Positions 8,139 to 16,222 are shown, counted from the first letter of the stretch. The stretch is 40,375 nt of DNA from Myxococcales bacterium (GCA_012798435.1 JAAZNF010000020.1:1-40375), one strand, 5' to 3'. Notes: generated by a model from the letters alone, not told the origin. Numbers and translations: made by a program.

Positions 8139-8162
8139 GCCCCTGGACGATGGTCCTTGGGC
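8139..8162 (+). promoter_or_regulatory. Hairpin in the rpsF leader, possible autoregulatory element
   Basis: GCCC (8139-8142) and GGAC (8145-8148) pair with GTCC (8153-8156) and GGGC (8159-8162) around a GATG loop, leaving a 2x2 internal loop. A second weaker pairing lies at 8099-8104/8123-8128 with an ACCGC segment inside. These sit between pth and the rpsF Shine-Dalgarno. Leaders of rpsF in many bacteria bind the S6:S18 complex; whether this one matches that motif was not tested. Confidence 0.3.
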
Positions 8163-8183
8163 TTTATCCGGAAGGAGGCCTCC

Positions 8184-8696
8184 ATGAACCTGCGGGAATA
8201 CGAAACTCTGTATATCCTCAAGCCCGACCTGCCCGACGACCAGGTCGCCAAGCTCAACGAGAGGCTGACCGGGGTGCTCGGGCGCGAGGGCGCTCGCATC
8301 CTGCGCCTGGACGTGTGGGGCCGCAAGAAGCTGGCCTACGAGGTGCGCAAGAACCCGAAGGGGTTGTACGTGCACCTGTCCTACCTCAGCCAGCCTCAGG
8401 TGGTTGCCGAGTTCGAGCGCAACTTGCGCGTGATCGAGTCGGTGATCAAGTACCAGACCATTCGCATCGCCGACAACGTGGACGTGGAAGAACGCCTGCG
8501 CCGGCAGGAGGCCGAGGATCGCCTGCGCGCAGCCGAGGAAGCCCGCCGCGCGGCTGAAGGCCCGAAGGTCACGGAGAGCATATCCGAGACATCCGAGGAC
8601 AATCCCCGCGAGGCCCGCTCGCAGAAGACCTCAGACTCGGAAGCGGGTGAGGGGCGGAAGGACGAAGCGGAATTCGAAGGGCGCAAGGAGGACTAG
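8184..8696 (+). CDS. rpsF: 30S ribosomal protein S6
   Basis: S6 pairs with S18 on the platform of the small subunit. The start is ATG 8184 (MNLREYETLYILKP), preceded by GGAAGGAGG; an upstream in-frame ATG at 8157 has no such site. The S6 core runs to about residue 95 with RKKLAYEVRKNPKGLYVHL. The remaining 75 residues form a highly charged, low-complexity Glu/Arg/Lys/Ser tail (170 aa total against 95-140 in most S6 proteins). rpsR follows after three bases, the standard rpsF-rpsR-rplI order. Confidence 0.95.
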   Translation: MNLREYETLYILKPDLPDDQVAKLNERLTGVLGREGARILRLDVWGRKKLAYEVRKNPKGLYVHLSYLSQPQVVAEFERNLRVIESVIKYQTIRIADNVDVEERLRRQEAEDRLRAAEEARRAAEGPKVTESISETSEDNPREARSQKTSDSEAGEGRKDEAEFEGRKED

Positions 8697-8699
8697 GCC

Positions 8700-8963
8700 A
8701 TGAGAGACGAAGCCGACAAGGAAAAAGGCCGCAAGCCACGCCGTTCTTTCTCGCGCAAGAAGGTGTGCCGCTTCTGCGCGGATCGCAACCTCCAGGTCGA
8801 CTACCGCGACCCGAACACCCTGCGCCTGTTCGTGACCGAACGGGGCAAGATCATCCCGCGGCGCATCTCTGGCAACTGCGCGCAACACCAGCGCAAGGTG
8901 GCCGCCGCCATCAAGCGGGCGCGCCAGATCGCCCTGCTGCCCTACACCCAGAACGTCATCTGA
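8700..8963 (+). CDS. rpsR: 30S ribosomal protein S18, Cys-containing form
   Basis: 87 aa, with the full S18 signature: [28 protein letters not shown], and the end [13 protein letters not shown]. It keeps CxxC (VCRFC) and CxxH (NCAQH), that is the putative zinc-binding C+ form of S18, suggesting that no pressure for a zinc-free form has acted here. Shine-Dalgarno AAGGAGGA precedes the ATG at 8700. It overlaps nothing and lies three bases from rpsF and 19 from rplI. Confidence 0.97.
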   Translation: MRDEADKEKGRKPRRSFSRKKVCRFCADRNLQVDYRDPNTLRLFVTERGKIIPRRISGNCAQHQRKVAAAIKRARQIALLPYTQNVI

Positions 8964-8982
8964 GGCGGGACGGAGGCAAATC

Positions 8983-9426
8983 ATGAAAGTCATTCTTCGC
9001 GAAGACGTGCCCGCGCTGGGCAGCGTGGGCGAGCTGGTCAACGTCAAGGACGGCTACGCCCGCAACTTCTTGCTGCCGCGGGGACTGGCCCTGCCGGCCA
9101 ACGAGAAGAACGCGCGCCAGATCGAACACCAGAAGCGCCTGGTGGAGCAGCGCCGCCTCAAGCTGCAGAAGGACGCCCAGGCGGTGGCCGACAAGCTGCA
9201 GTCGGTTTCCTGCACCATCCCCATGCTGGTGGGCGAGCAGGACAAGCTGTTCGGCTCGGTGACCGCCAAGGACATCGAGGAGGCGCTGCAGAACGAGGGC
9301 GTGCGCATCTCGCGCAAGCAGATCCTGCTCGCGGAACCCATCAAGGCGCTCGGTGTGTACACCGTGGACGTGAAACTGCACGCCGACGTGGTGGGCAAGC
9401 TCAAGGTGTGGGTGGTGGCCAAGTAG
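8983..9426 (+). CDS. rplI: 50S ribosomal protein L9
   Basis: 147 aa, normal length. The N-terminal RNA-binding domain is seen in MKVILREDVPALG and VNVKDGYARNFLLPRGLA, followed by the long connecting helix rich in Lys/Arg/Gln (about 40-75) and the C-terminal domain (LFGSVTAKDIEEAL, ending VDVKLHADVVGKLKVWV). L9 bridges 23S rRNA to the exterior and affects frame maintenance. The dnaB start is 10 bases downstream, a conserved linkage in many bacteria. Confidence 0.97.
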   Translation: MKVILREDVPALGSVGELVNVKDGYARNFLLPRGLALPANEKNARQIEHQKRLVEQRRLKLQKDAQAVADKLQSVSCTIPMLVGEQDKLFGSVTAKDIEEALQNEGVRISRKQILLAEPIKALGVYTVDVKLHADVVGKLKVWVVAK

Positions 9427-9436
9427 CGGAGCGCGG

Positions 9437-10795
9437 ATGGCGGACGAGAGCACCTCGGGACGTTTGCCGCCCCAGAACCTGGACGCCGAGCGCTCCATCC
9501 TGGGCGGGGTCCTGCTCAACAACGCCGCCATGGACCAGATCTTGGATCTGGTCGAGGAAGAGGACTTCTACCGCGATGCCCACCGCCGCATCTTCGCGGC
9601 CATGCGCGAGATGTCGTCCCGGGGGGAGGCCATCGACTACCTCACCCTGGAGAACCAGCTCAAGGGGCAGGGAGTGCTGGACGAGGTGGGCGGCACTGCC
9701 TACCTGGCGGCGCTCACCGACGCGGTGCCGGCGACCGCCAACATCGTGCACTACGCCCGCATCGTTCGCGACAAGGCCGTGGCCCGGCGCCTGATCCAGG
9801 CGTCCAGCGAGATCCTGCAAAGCGGTTTCGAGAGCGGGGAGGATCTGGATGAGGTGATCGGGCGCGCCGAGAACCTCATCTTCGGGGTGGCCCAGAAACG
9901 CTTCCAGAGCGGTGTCAGCCACATCAAGGATCTGGTGCGCGAGAGTTTCGACGCCATCGAGCGGCTCTACGAGCGGCAGGAGCAGTACACCGGGGTGCCG
10001 TCCGGCTTCAAGGACCTGGACGACATGACCTCGGGGTTCCAGAAGGGCGATCTGGTCATCCTGGCCGCGCGGCCGTCGATGGGCAAGACCTCGCTGGCGT
10101 TGAACATCGCCCAGTACGCCGCCCAGAAGCTCAAACTTCCGTCGTTGGTGTTCTCCTTGGAGATGAGCAAGGAGTCGCTCTCCATGCGCCTGCTGTGCGC
10201 CGAGGCCCGGGTGGACTTCCACCGCATGCGCCAGGGGCTGCTGGGGGACGCCGAGTGGGGCCATCTGGCGCGGGCCGCCGGTGCGCTCAGCGAGGCCAGC
10301 CTGTACATCGACGACACCCCCTCGATCCGGGTGATGGAGATGCGGGCCAAGGCGAGGCGCCTGCAGGCCGAGCTGCGCAAGCAGAACCAGGAGCTCGCCC
10401 TCATCGTCATGGACTACCTTCAGCTGGGCAGCCCCCCGCGTGGAATGGACAGCCGGGAACGAGAGATCTCCGAGATCTCCCGCTCGCTCAAGGCGCTGGC
10501 CAAGGAGCTCAACGTGCCGGTGCTGGCGCTGTCGCAGCTCTCGCGCAAGCCCGAGGGCCGCGAGGAGAAGCGGCCCCAGCTGGCGGACCTGCGCGAGTCC
10601 GGCGCCATCGAGCAGGACGCCGACGTCATCCTGTTCATCTACCGCGACGAGATATATAACCCGGAGACGGAGGACAAGGGCGTGGCGGAGGTGATTATCG
10701 GCAAACAGCGCAACGGGCCGACGGGCAAGGTGAAGCTGCGCTTCTTCAACGAGTACACGCGATTCGAGAGCCTGGCCCGCGGCACGCAGGACTGA
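9437..10795 (+). CDS. dnaB: Replicative DNA helicase DnaB
   Basis: Hexameric 5'-3' helicase of the replisome. The N-terminal domain begins PPQNLDAERSILGGVLL (11-27). The RecA-like motor has Walker A ARPSMGKTS (211-219), Walker B LIVMDYLQL, and the QLSRKPEGREEKRP loop followed by LRESGAIEQDAD and KQRNGPTG, which are diagnostic. 452 aa with no intein or insertion. It ends the ribosomal run; a response regulator follows 23 bases later. Confidence 0.98.
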   Translation: MADESTSGRLPPQNLDAERSILGGVLLNNAAMDQILDLVEEEDFYRDAHRRIFAAMREMSSRGEAIDYLTLENQLKGQGVLDEVGGTAYLAALTDAVPATANIVHYARIVRDKAVARRLIQASSEILQSGFESGEDLDEVIGRAENLIFGVAQKRFQSGVSHIKDLVRESFDAIERLYERQEQYTGVPSGFKDLDDMTSGFQKGDLVILAARPSMGKTSLALNIAQYAAQKLKLPSLVFSLEMSKESLSMRLLCAEARVDFHRMRQGLLGDAEWGHLARAAGALSEASLYIDDTPSIRVMEMRAKARRLQAELRKQNQELALIVMDYLQLGSPPRGMDSREREISEISRSLKALAKELNVPVLALSQLSRKPEGREEKRPQLADLRESGAIEQDADVILFIYRDEIYNPETEDKGVAEVIIGKQRNGPTGKVKLRFFNEYTRFESLARGTQD

Positions 10796-10818
10796 GGACC
10801 CTTTCTGGGGGAAAGCCC

Positions 10819-11709
10819 ATGAACGCGGCCGAGCGGATCCTGGTGGTGGACGACGATCGCTTCAACTGCACCCTGATGCGCGAGCTGTGCGAGACGGCGG
10901 GGTTCTCGGTGGTGGAGGCGCACGATGGCATCGAGGCCCTCGAGCGCATTCGCGCCGAGCAGCCGCAGCTCGTGCTGCTGGACATCATGATGGGAGGCAA
11001 GGACGGCTTCCAGGTGCTGCAGGAACTGCGGCGGACGCCGGCCACCGCGCGGCTCCCGGTCATCGTGGTCACCGCGCTGAGCGATCTGGACAGCAAGGTC
11101 CGGGGGCTCTCGCTGGGCGCGGACGACTACGTGACCAAGCCCTTCCACTCCATCGAGCTACAGACCCGTATCCGCATCGTGCTGGACGCCCATCGCTATC
11201 GGGCCCAGTTGCAGGGGAGCGGCCAGAGCGAGGGGGCGCGCCTGCCGGCCGAGGTGCGCGGGTGCCAGGAGCTGGCGGAGGATCTGGAAATCGAATTCCG
11301 CCGTTCCGAGCGCTACCATCATCCGCTCTCCCTGGGATTGATCTTGCTGGACGACAACGGGCCGCTGCCCGCGGAGCCGGCCCAGGCCGCCAAGCTCGGC
11401 GACGAGCTGCTCACCGTGTTTCGCCGCACCTTGCGGGTGGTGGACCGGATCTACCGCCTGCAGCACGATCAGTTCGTGCTGCTGCTACCGGAGACCCCGC
11501 TGGCGGGCGCCCGGGTGGCGCTGCGCCGCGTGCGTGAGGGCTGGGGCGCGAATCGCGCGCAGCCGCCGCCGACGTTCTCCGCGGCCATCACCCACAGCCC
11601 GCACCCGTCCATCAACGCCTCGCAGCAGCTCCTGGAGCAGGCCTCTCGCCTGCTGCAGGACGCCCACTGGAAGGGCGGAGATCGGCTGCTCGAGCTGCCC
11701 CCTGCCTGA
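10819..11709 (+). CDS. Response regulator with degenerate GGDEF domain
   Basis: 296 aa. An intact receiver domain spans 6-125: acidic pocket DDD (11-13), phospho-acceptor Asp55 (LVLLDIMM), Thr85 and Lys107 (VTKP). From about 150 a GGDEF-like fold is recognisable (DLEIEFRRSERYHHPLSLGL, LLTVFRRTLRVVDRIYRL), but the active-site motif is QHDQF (215-219) in place of GGDEF, so diguanylate cyclase activity is not expected. It may act as a phosphorylation-controlled binding or oligomerisation module. No cognate histidine kinase is nearby. It follows dnaB by 23 bases with a weak GGGGGAAAG ribosome site, and may be co-transcribed with it. Confidence 0.9.
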   Translation: MNAAERILVVDDDRFNCTLMRELCETAGFSVVEAHDGIEALERIRAEQPQLVLLDIMMGGKDGFQVLQELRRTPATARLPVIVVTALSDLDSKVRGLSLGADDYVTKPFHSIELQTRIRIVLDAHRYRAQLQGSGQSEGARLPAEVRGCQELAEDLEIEFRRSERYHHPLSLGLILLDDNGPLPAEPAQAAKLGDELLTVFRRTLRVVDRIYRLQHDQFVLLLPETPLAGARVALRRVREGWGANRAQPPPTFSAAITHSPHPSINASQQLLEQASRLLQDAHWKGGDRLLELPPA

Positions 11710-11734
11710 GACAATCGGATTCTTCGAAAGCGTT

Positions 11735-12091
11735 TCAGCGCAACGCGGGAATGAGCCACTGGGCCAGTGTGCCCAGGGCCGACATGACGGCCGCGCCCAG
11801 CAGCGCGGCGCCTGCGCCCTGGACGCTCAGGCGGTCGGTCAGCGCGTCGGTGACCTTGAGCAGGATGGCGTTCACGATCCAGCGGGTGATGAAGGCGAGC
11901 AGCAAGCCCAGGCCCAGAGTGGCCACCGCGATCACGGTGAAGATCAGCCAGCCGATGAGGGTGTTGAGGACGCCGTAGATGGCCGCGGCCACCACCGCGC
12001 CCCAGAATCCCCGGACCTTGATGCCGGGAACGAGCAGCGTGGTCAGGTAGATGACGACCGAGAGCATCAACCAGTTCAGCAGCAGGGTCAT
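11735..12091 (-). CDS. Phage-holin-4-like small membrane protein (PF04020 type)
   Basis: 118 aa and almost entirely hydrophobic, with about four membrane segments (5-25, 30-52, 55-75, 95-115). The pattern LLNWLMLSVVIYLTTLLVPGIKV then GFWGAVVAAAIYGVLNTLIG is typical of the PF04020 holin-4 superfamily, which is widespread on bacterial chromosomes and usually not phage-encoded. Function in these settings is unknown. Its ATG overlaps the thiD stop by four bases, so it is the last gene of htrA-thiD-holin. It converges on the response regulator with a 25-base gap. Confidence 0.82.
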   Translation of the reverse strand: MTLLLNWLMLSVVIYLTTLLVPGIKVRGFWGAVVAAAIYGVLNTLIGWLIFTVIAVATLGLGLLLAFITRWIVNAILLKVTDALTDRLSVQGAGAALLGAAVMSALGTLAQWLIPALR

Positions 12092-12849
12092 GGTTCGAAC
12101 CGCCTTCCTCGCGACAGGAGCGTTTTTCTCAGGTACGCCCGCACCGTTCGCCGCGCCAGCACGACGGCGGAGCGGAGCGACAGCCCGCGGGCCAACCCGG
12201 CGGCGATCCCCGAGGTGAACCGGCAGCCGGTGCCCCGGGCCTGGACCGGGATCCGGGGGGCAGCATACGTCACTTCGCCGGACGCGTCGACCAGGAAGTC
12301 GCGAGGCCGGCCGGCGTCGTCTCCGGTGGTGATGATCGCCGCCCGCGCTCCCATGCGGACGAGGGCATGTGCAGCGCGGCGTACCGATTCGGTGTCCGGC
12401 AAGCGCTGCCCGAGGATGACCTCGGCCTCCCGTCGATTGGGTTTGAGCAAGGTGGCGCGAGGGATCAGCCGGTCGCGAAGCACCCGCAGGCCCGCGCCAT
12501 CCAGCAGGGGGGGGCCGGCGCTGGCGCGCAGCACCGGGTCGAGCACCAGTAAAACCCGATCGAGCTCTTCCAGGAGGCGCGCCACCTCGCGTGCCATGGC
12601 GGCGCTTCCCAGCATGCCGACCTTGACCACCCGCGGAAGGCCCTCGCGCAGCAGGCCCTCGGCCTGGCGCCGCAGCCAGGCGGGGGGCAGCGCGCGCCGC
12701 GCCAGGAACTCACGACTGTTCTGCGCGGTGAGCGAGGTGACCAGCGCGGCGGCCGGCACACCGAGCGCGTCGAACGCCATCACGTCCGCCAGGACGCCGG
12801 CGCCGCCGGAGGGATCGAATCCGCCGATGGCCCAGGCGCGGATCTTCAT
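12088..12849 (-). CDS. thiD: Hydroxymethylpyrimidine/phosphomethylpyrimidine kinase
   Basis: Phosphorylates HMP and HMP-P in thiamine synthesis. 253 aa, ribokinase-like fold. Family hallmarks: GGFDPSGGAGVLADVMAF (9-26), VTSLTAQNS (37-45), VVKVGMLGS, VLDPVLRAS, LLKPNRREAE and the anion-hole GTGC (about 206-209). The residue stretch after GTGC is RFTSGIAAGL where TLSAAIAA is more usual. No other thi gene and no obvious TPP riboswitch is seen. Its start overlaps the htrA stop by four bases and its stop overlaps the next gene by four, so translation is probably coupled. A stand-alone salvage role is plausible. Confidence 0.93.
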   Translation of the reverse strand: MKIRAWAIGGFDPSGGAGVLADVMAFDALGVPAAALVTSLTAQNSREFLARRALPPAWLRRQAEGLLREGLPRVVKVGMLGSAAMAREVARLLEELDRVLLVLDPVLRASAGPPLLDGAGLRVLRDRLIPRATLLKPNRREAEVILGQRLPDTESVRRAAHALVRMGARAAIITTGDDAGRPRDFLVDASGEVTYAAPRIPVQARGTGCRFTSGIAAGLARGLSLRSAVVLARRTVRAYLRKTLLSRGRRFEP

Positions 12850-14363
12850 TTGCCGATCACCAGGAACATCTGACCCTCGCCCCGTTGCACCAACAACAGC
12901 ACCTGCCGGTTCCTTCCTTTCGCCAGGGCGCGGCTTACGTCGTCAGGGCGGGTGACCCGCTGGCGGTTGACCTCCAGGATCACGTCCCCCGGCCGCAACA
13001 GGCCGCCGGTCGGGCCGTCGGGCTCCACCTGGACCACCACCACGCCGCGCAGCGCCGGATCAACTCCCAGGCGGCGGGCACGCTCCGGGGAGAGCTCGGC
13101 GACCTTGACGCCGAGGTCGGTGTCCTGCTCTTCGGTCTCCGGGCGATCCCGGGGCACGCTCGGCGCCCTCCCGGCGATCTGGGCCTCGCCCGCGTCGCGG
13201 TCGCCCAACACCACATTGAGCGTTTGGCGTTTCCCATCCCGCAACAGCTCGAGCTGAACCTTGCCACCGGGGGGCAGGCTGCCGATGCGGGCCGTGAGCT
13301 GACGGCCATCGGAGACCGGAACCCCGTTTACGCTCAGCACCACGTCGCCGCTCTTCAGGCCGGCCTTCTCCGCGGGGCTGCCCACGTACACCTGGGACAC
13401 CAGGGCGCCGCCGCCGCGGGTGGCGCCGAACTGCTCGGCCAGCTCCTCGTTGAGGTCCTGGATGCCGATGCCCAGCCAGCCGCGAACCACCTTTCCGGAT
13501 GAGCGCAGCTGCGGCAGCAGGCTCTTCACCAGGTTCACCGGGACCGCGAACCCGATGCTGGAGCCTCCCTGGATGATGGCGGTGTTGATCCCCACCACGT
13601 TCCCGGCGGTGTCGAACAGAGGCCCGCCGGAGTTGCCGGGGTTGATCGAGGCGTCGGTCTGCAAGAAGTCATCATACGGTCCATGACCGATCTGACGGTC
13701 CTTGCCGCTGATGATGCCGGCGGTGACGGTGTGGCCCAGTCCGAAGGGGTTGCCGATGGCGATCACCCAGTCGCCCACCTCCAGCCGATCCGAATCCCCG
13801 AGGTAAGCGAAGGGCAGGGGCGCCTTGGGGTTCACCTTCAACAAGGCGATGTCGGTGCGCGGATCGCCACCGATGAGTTTCGCCTCCAGGGTCTGCTCGT
13901 CCGCCAGGCGGACCTTGATCTCGCTGGCGTTCGCCACCACGTGGTGGTTGGTGACCACGTAACCGTCGGGGCTGATGATGACGCCGGAGCCGAGCGAGGG
14001 AGCCCGAAAACCACCCCGCGGCATGTCTTGAAATGGGTCTTCTCCAAAGAAGAATTCGAAGAAGGGGTCCATGCGGGGCAGGCCGCGCCGCATGCTGCCT
14101 CGGGAATGGATCACCTGAGTGGTGTGTATGTTCACCACCGCCGGCTTGAGTTGCTTGACCAGCCCGGACAGTGATGGAATCGGTGCGGTGCCGGGAGCCA
14201 GCAGCGGCGTACCTGGTGTTCGTTCCTGCCAGAACGCTCCTTCGGCTCGTGGGTCCGCCAGGACTCGCTGCCCGAAGAAAGCCATTAGAAGCGCGATGGG
14301 GACGGATGCCACGAGCAACAAGCGAAATCGTCTCATGGCCTGACCGTTACCGTGGGCTCGCAT
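12846..14363 (-). CDS. Do/DegP-family periplasmic serine protease with two PDZ domains
   Basis: 505 aa; the ATG at 14363 is supported by AAGGAGGA five bases upstream. A signal/anchor helix spans 12-30, so the enzyme acts in the periplasm. The trypsin-like domain has the triad His141 (TNHHVV), Asp171 (TDIALL) and Ser245 (GNSGGPL). Two PDZ domains follow, about 290-385 (GWLGIGIQDL start) and 420-500 (GVVVVQVEPDGPTGGLL). The loop before the catalytic His (about 88-122) is rich in Phe, Gly and Arg, as in DegP/MucD. The role is periplasmic quality control, perhaps stress signalling. A clear promoter lies 45 bases upstream. It leads an operon with thiD. Confidence 0.95.
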   Translation of the reverse strand: MRAHGNGQAMRRFRLLLVASVPIALLMAFFGQRVLADPRAEGAFWQERTPGTPLLAPGTAPIPSLSGLVKQLKPAVVNIHTTQVIHSRGSMRRGLPRMDPFFEFFFGEDPFQDMPRGGFRAPSLGSGVIISPDGYVVTNHHVVANASEIKVRLADEQTLEAKLIGGDPRTDIALLKVNPKAPLPFAYLGDSDRLEVGDWVIAIGNPFGLGHTVTAGIISGKDRQIGHGPYDDFLQTDASINPGNSGGPLFDTAGNVVGINTAIIQGGSSIGFAVPVNLVKSLLPQLRSSGKVVRGWLGIGIQDLNEELAEQFGATRGGGALVSQVYVGSPAEKAGLKSGDVVLSVNGVPVSDGRQLTARIGSLPPGGKVQLELLRDGKRQTLNVVLGDRDAGEAQIAGRAPSVPRDRPETEEQDTDLGVKVAELSPERARRLGVDPALRGVVVVQVEPDGPTGGLLRPGDVILEVNRQRVTRPDDVSRALAKGRNRQVLLLVQRGEGQMFLVIGK

Positions 14364-14407
14364 GGATTCCTCCTTCTATTTGTGCGGGCGCACCGGATTT
14401 CGGCGAA

Positions 14408-14435
14408 ATCATAATGCCGAGCGGGCGCGCGTCAA
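14408..14435 (-). promoter_or_regulatory. Promoter of the htrA-thiD operon with overlapping palindrome
   Basis: Reading the minus strand: TTGACG (14435-14430), 16 bases, TATGAT (14413-14408). A perfect odd palindrome, GATTTCG-G-CGAAATC at 14396-14410, overlaps the -10 and the likely start site, and could be a repressor or activator site. The rest of the gap to the Fis-type gene (14436-14599) shows nothing I can assign. Confidence 0.6.
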
Positions 14436-14599
14436 TGCCAACAACGACGCTGGAAGGAGTACTATTCCCAGGGTTGCCGCGGAGCGCCTTCTCCCTAGAA
14501 CGGAACTCGGGCGCACATGGCATTTCGCCGCGAGCGGCGCCCGGGATCCCCGCGGCCAGCGCCGGCGGAAAGGCTCCCGGAACCGGATTGGCAACCGCA

Positions 14600-14878
14600 T
14601 CAGGTTTCCCGGCGGCGAGGCGCGCGGGATCGCGCGAGGTTGAGCGTTTTCAGCCGCAGGCGAAGCGTGTTGCGGTGGATGCCCAGGATCTCCGAGGCCT
14701 CCGTCTGGCACCCGCTGGTACGGCCCATGACCTCCTCGAGCAGCGCTCGCTCCACCTCCTCGAGGACCCGTCGGTACAGGTCGGGCGCGCGGTGGCGTCC
14801 CAGCCGATCCAGCAACTGGGCCATCTTGATCCGTACCAGTTCCCCAAGGGGTAAACGCTCCACCTCGCTCGGTGTCAT
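14600..14878 (-). CDS. Fis-type DNA-binding protein
   Basis: 92 aa. The C-terminal half carries the Fis/HTH_8 helix-turn-helix: TEASEILGIHRNTLRLRLKTL (59-79), very close in pattern to the DNA-binding end of Fis and of NtrC-type activators. The N-terminal half is helical (VRIKMAQLLDRLG, LYRRVLEEVERALLEEVM) and would form the dimer. There is no AAA+ domain, so it is a stand-alone Fis-like protein. Its start overlaps the glycosyltransferase stop by four bases. Targets are unknown. Confidence 0.88.
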   Translation of the reverse strand: MTPSEVERLPLGELVRIKMAQLLDRLGRHRAPDLYRRVLEEVERALLEEVMGRTSGCQTEASEILGIHRNTLRLRLKTLNLARSRAPRRRET

Positions 14879-16047
14879 CGAGGCTCACCTCGCTCGTCGA
14901 AGACCGCCCGCCCTTTCCAGCGCACTGCACGCCCCGAAAGGTGCAGCCACGCCGAGCGCAACAGGATAAACACCGCGACCAGATTGCCCAGCGGTGCCAG
15001 CACGGCGAACGCCGGGTACCAGCGGTTGACAGCGCGCAACCAGGTTTGCAGCAAGAGCACCAGCGGGTAGATGCCGATGACCGTCCAGGCCATGCCGACG
15101 GACCCGGACTCGCTGGGAAGCGCCAGGGCCGCGGCCAGCGCCGCCAGCGGGGGCCACAGGCTCAACGCGAGTGAGGCGAGGGCGGCCAGCAAGACTCGGG
15201 TCGGGCGCGATCGCAGGATCAGGTGGAAGTTCTTGGTCCAGCCCGCCACCAGTTCGCGCAGCGAGCGGTACATTCGGGTAGAGAAAAGCTCCCGCCCGAT
15301 GGCCAGGCGCATCCGGAAACCGGCGGCCGTGATGGCGCGGGCCAGCTCCACGTCCTCCAGCACCTTGCCGCGAACCGCGGCATGGCCGCCGGCGCTCAGG
15401 TACGCCTGCCGGCGAACAAGCATGAACTGTCCGTTGGCGAACACCTCCGGTCGCGCCGGGTCGTTCACCCGGCGTGGGCGGTTGAACAACGCGATGAGCG
15501 CCGCCACGCTGGGTTGGACCACCCGCTCCCAGAAGCCGCGCGCCTCCAGATGTGGCACCAGGGTGAGCAGATCGACGGACTCGGAGGTGGCGTAGTCGAG
15601 CGCGGCGCCGACGCCATGGGGATGGTGGCGAGTGTCCGCGTCGGTGAAGAGCAGCCATTCACCCTTCGGTTGACCCTGGGTCACGCCGATGTGCAGGGCG
15701 TGGCACTTGCCGGTCCAGCCCGGAGGCGGTTCGGGGGCGGACAGCAGCCTCACCCGGGCGTCGCGGCCGGCGATGTCCCCGACGATCCGCAAAGTCGCGT
15801 CCCGTGATCGATCATCGATCACCAGGATCTCCTCGATCGGCGGTTCCTGCGAGAGCAGCGACTCGAGGCAAGGGCCGATGTTTTCGGCCTCGTCGCGGGC
15901 GGGGATCAACACACTCGGCATCGCCAGGGGCCGACGGGGGGCTCGCGGCGAGAGGCGAGGGGTGGCGCGGTGTTCGCCGAGGTTGATCAAGAACAGGGCG
16001 ATCCATATCGCGCCGACGGCAAGGGAGATGATCCACAAGGCGAGCAT
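14875..16047 (-). CDS. Family 2 membrane glycosyltransferase
   Basis: 390 aa from ATG 16047; a longer frame to 16101 is open, but a promoter lies in that stretch. An N-terminal membrane helix (1-23) precedes the GT-A domain: LIPARDEAENI (47-57), VIDDRS (76-81), the PPGWTGKCHALHIG acceptor-side motif (108-121) and the DAD motif (136-138), then the EDVELARAI segment. Several C-terminal membrane helices follow (about 275-370). PGWTGK plus these helices is typical of the HpnB/CrtQ-like GT2 group acting on lipid or carotenoid-type acceptors. The acceptor here is not known. It is the first gene of a two-gene unit with a Fis-type regulator. Confidence 0.88.
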   Translation of the reverse strand: MLALWIISLAVGAIWIALFLINLGEHRATPRLSPRAPRRPLAMPSVLIPARDEAENIGPCLESLLSQEPPIEEILVIDDRSRDATLRIVGDIAGRDARVRLLSAPEPPPGWTGKCHALHIGVTQGQPKGEWLLFTDADTRHHPHGVGAALDYATSESVDLLTLVPHLEARGFWERVVQPSVAALIALFNRPRRVNDPARPEVFANGQFMLVRRQAYLSAGGHAAVRGKVLEDVELARAITAAGFRMRLAIGRELFSTRMYRSLRELVAGWTKNFHLILRSRPTRVLLAALASLALSLWPPLAALAAALALPSESGSVGMAWTVIGIYPLVLLLQTWLRAVNRWYPAFAVLAPLGNLVAVFILLRSAWLHLSGRAVRWKGRAVFDERGEPR

Positions 16048-16062
16048 CCGGTGGGTTCGACA

Positions 16063-16089
16063 GTCATACGAGTACCCGCGCGCTGTCAA
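16063..16089 (-). promoter_or_regulatory. Candidate promoter of the glycosyltransferase gene
   Basis: Minus strand: perfect TTGACA (16089-16084), 15 bases, TATGAC (16068-16063). The spacer is short, so the call is tentative. Transcription would start about 8 bases before ATG 16047, and no Shine-Dalgarno is visible. Confidence 0.4.
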
Positions 16090-16148
16090 GCCATGTCGCA
16101 CCCCGCGCAGACTGGTCGTGTTTACACCTGAAATATCAACGATTTATC

Positions 16149-16177
16149 TTGACTCCCGCGCGAGGCCTCTCTACCAT
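16149..16177 (+). promoter_or_regulatory. Promoter of the PfkB sugar kinase gene
   Basis: TTGACT (16149-16154), 17 bases, TACCAT (16172-16177). It is followed by a leader of about 40 bases and a GGAGGAGGAG ribosome site before the GTG at 16223. Confidence 0.65.
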
Positions 16178-16222
16178 TGGTCCACGGCGGGGGCCTGGGC
16201 CGGAGGGGCTGGAGGAGGAGCC

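Noticed and set aside
11735-12091. Prophage remnant because of the holin-like gene
   Set aside because: No other phage gene is nearby, the gene is coupled to thiD and htrA, and this family is common on bacterial chromosomes.
12088-12849. TPP riboswitch controlling thiD
   Set aside because: thiD is inside an operon with a four-base overlap to htrA, and the htrA leader (14364-14407) is too short and lacks the conserved THI-box sequences.
15689-16222. Upstream extension of the PfkB kinase frame
   Set aside because: The extra 178 codons are antisense to the glycosyltransferase and precede the promoter and Shine-Dalgarno of the kinase.
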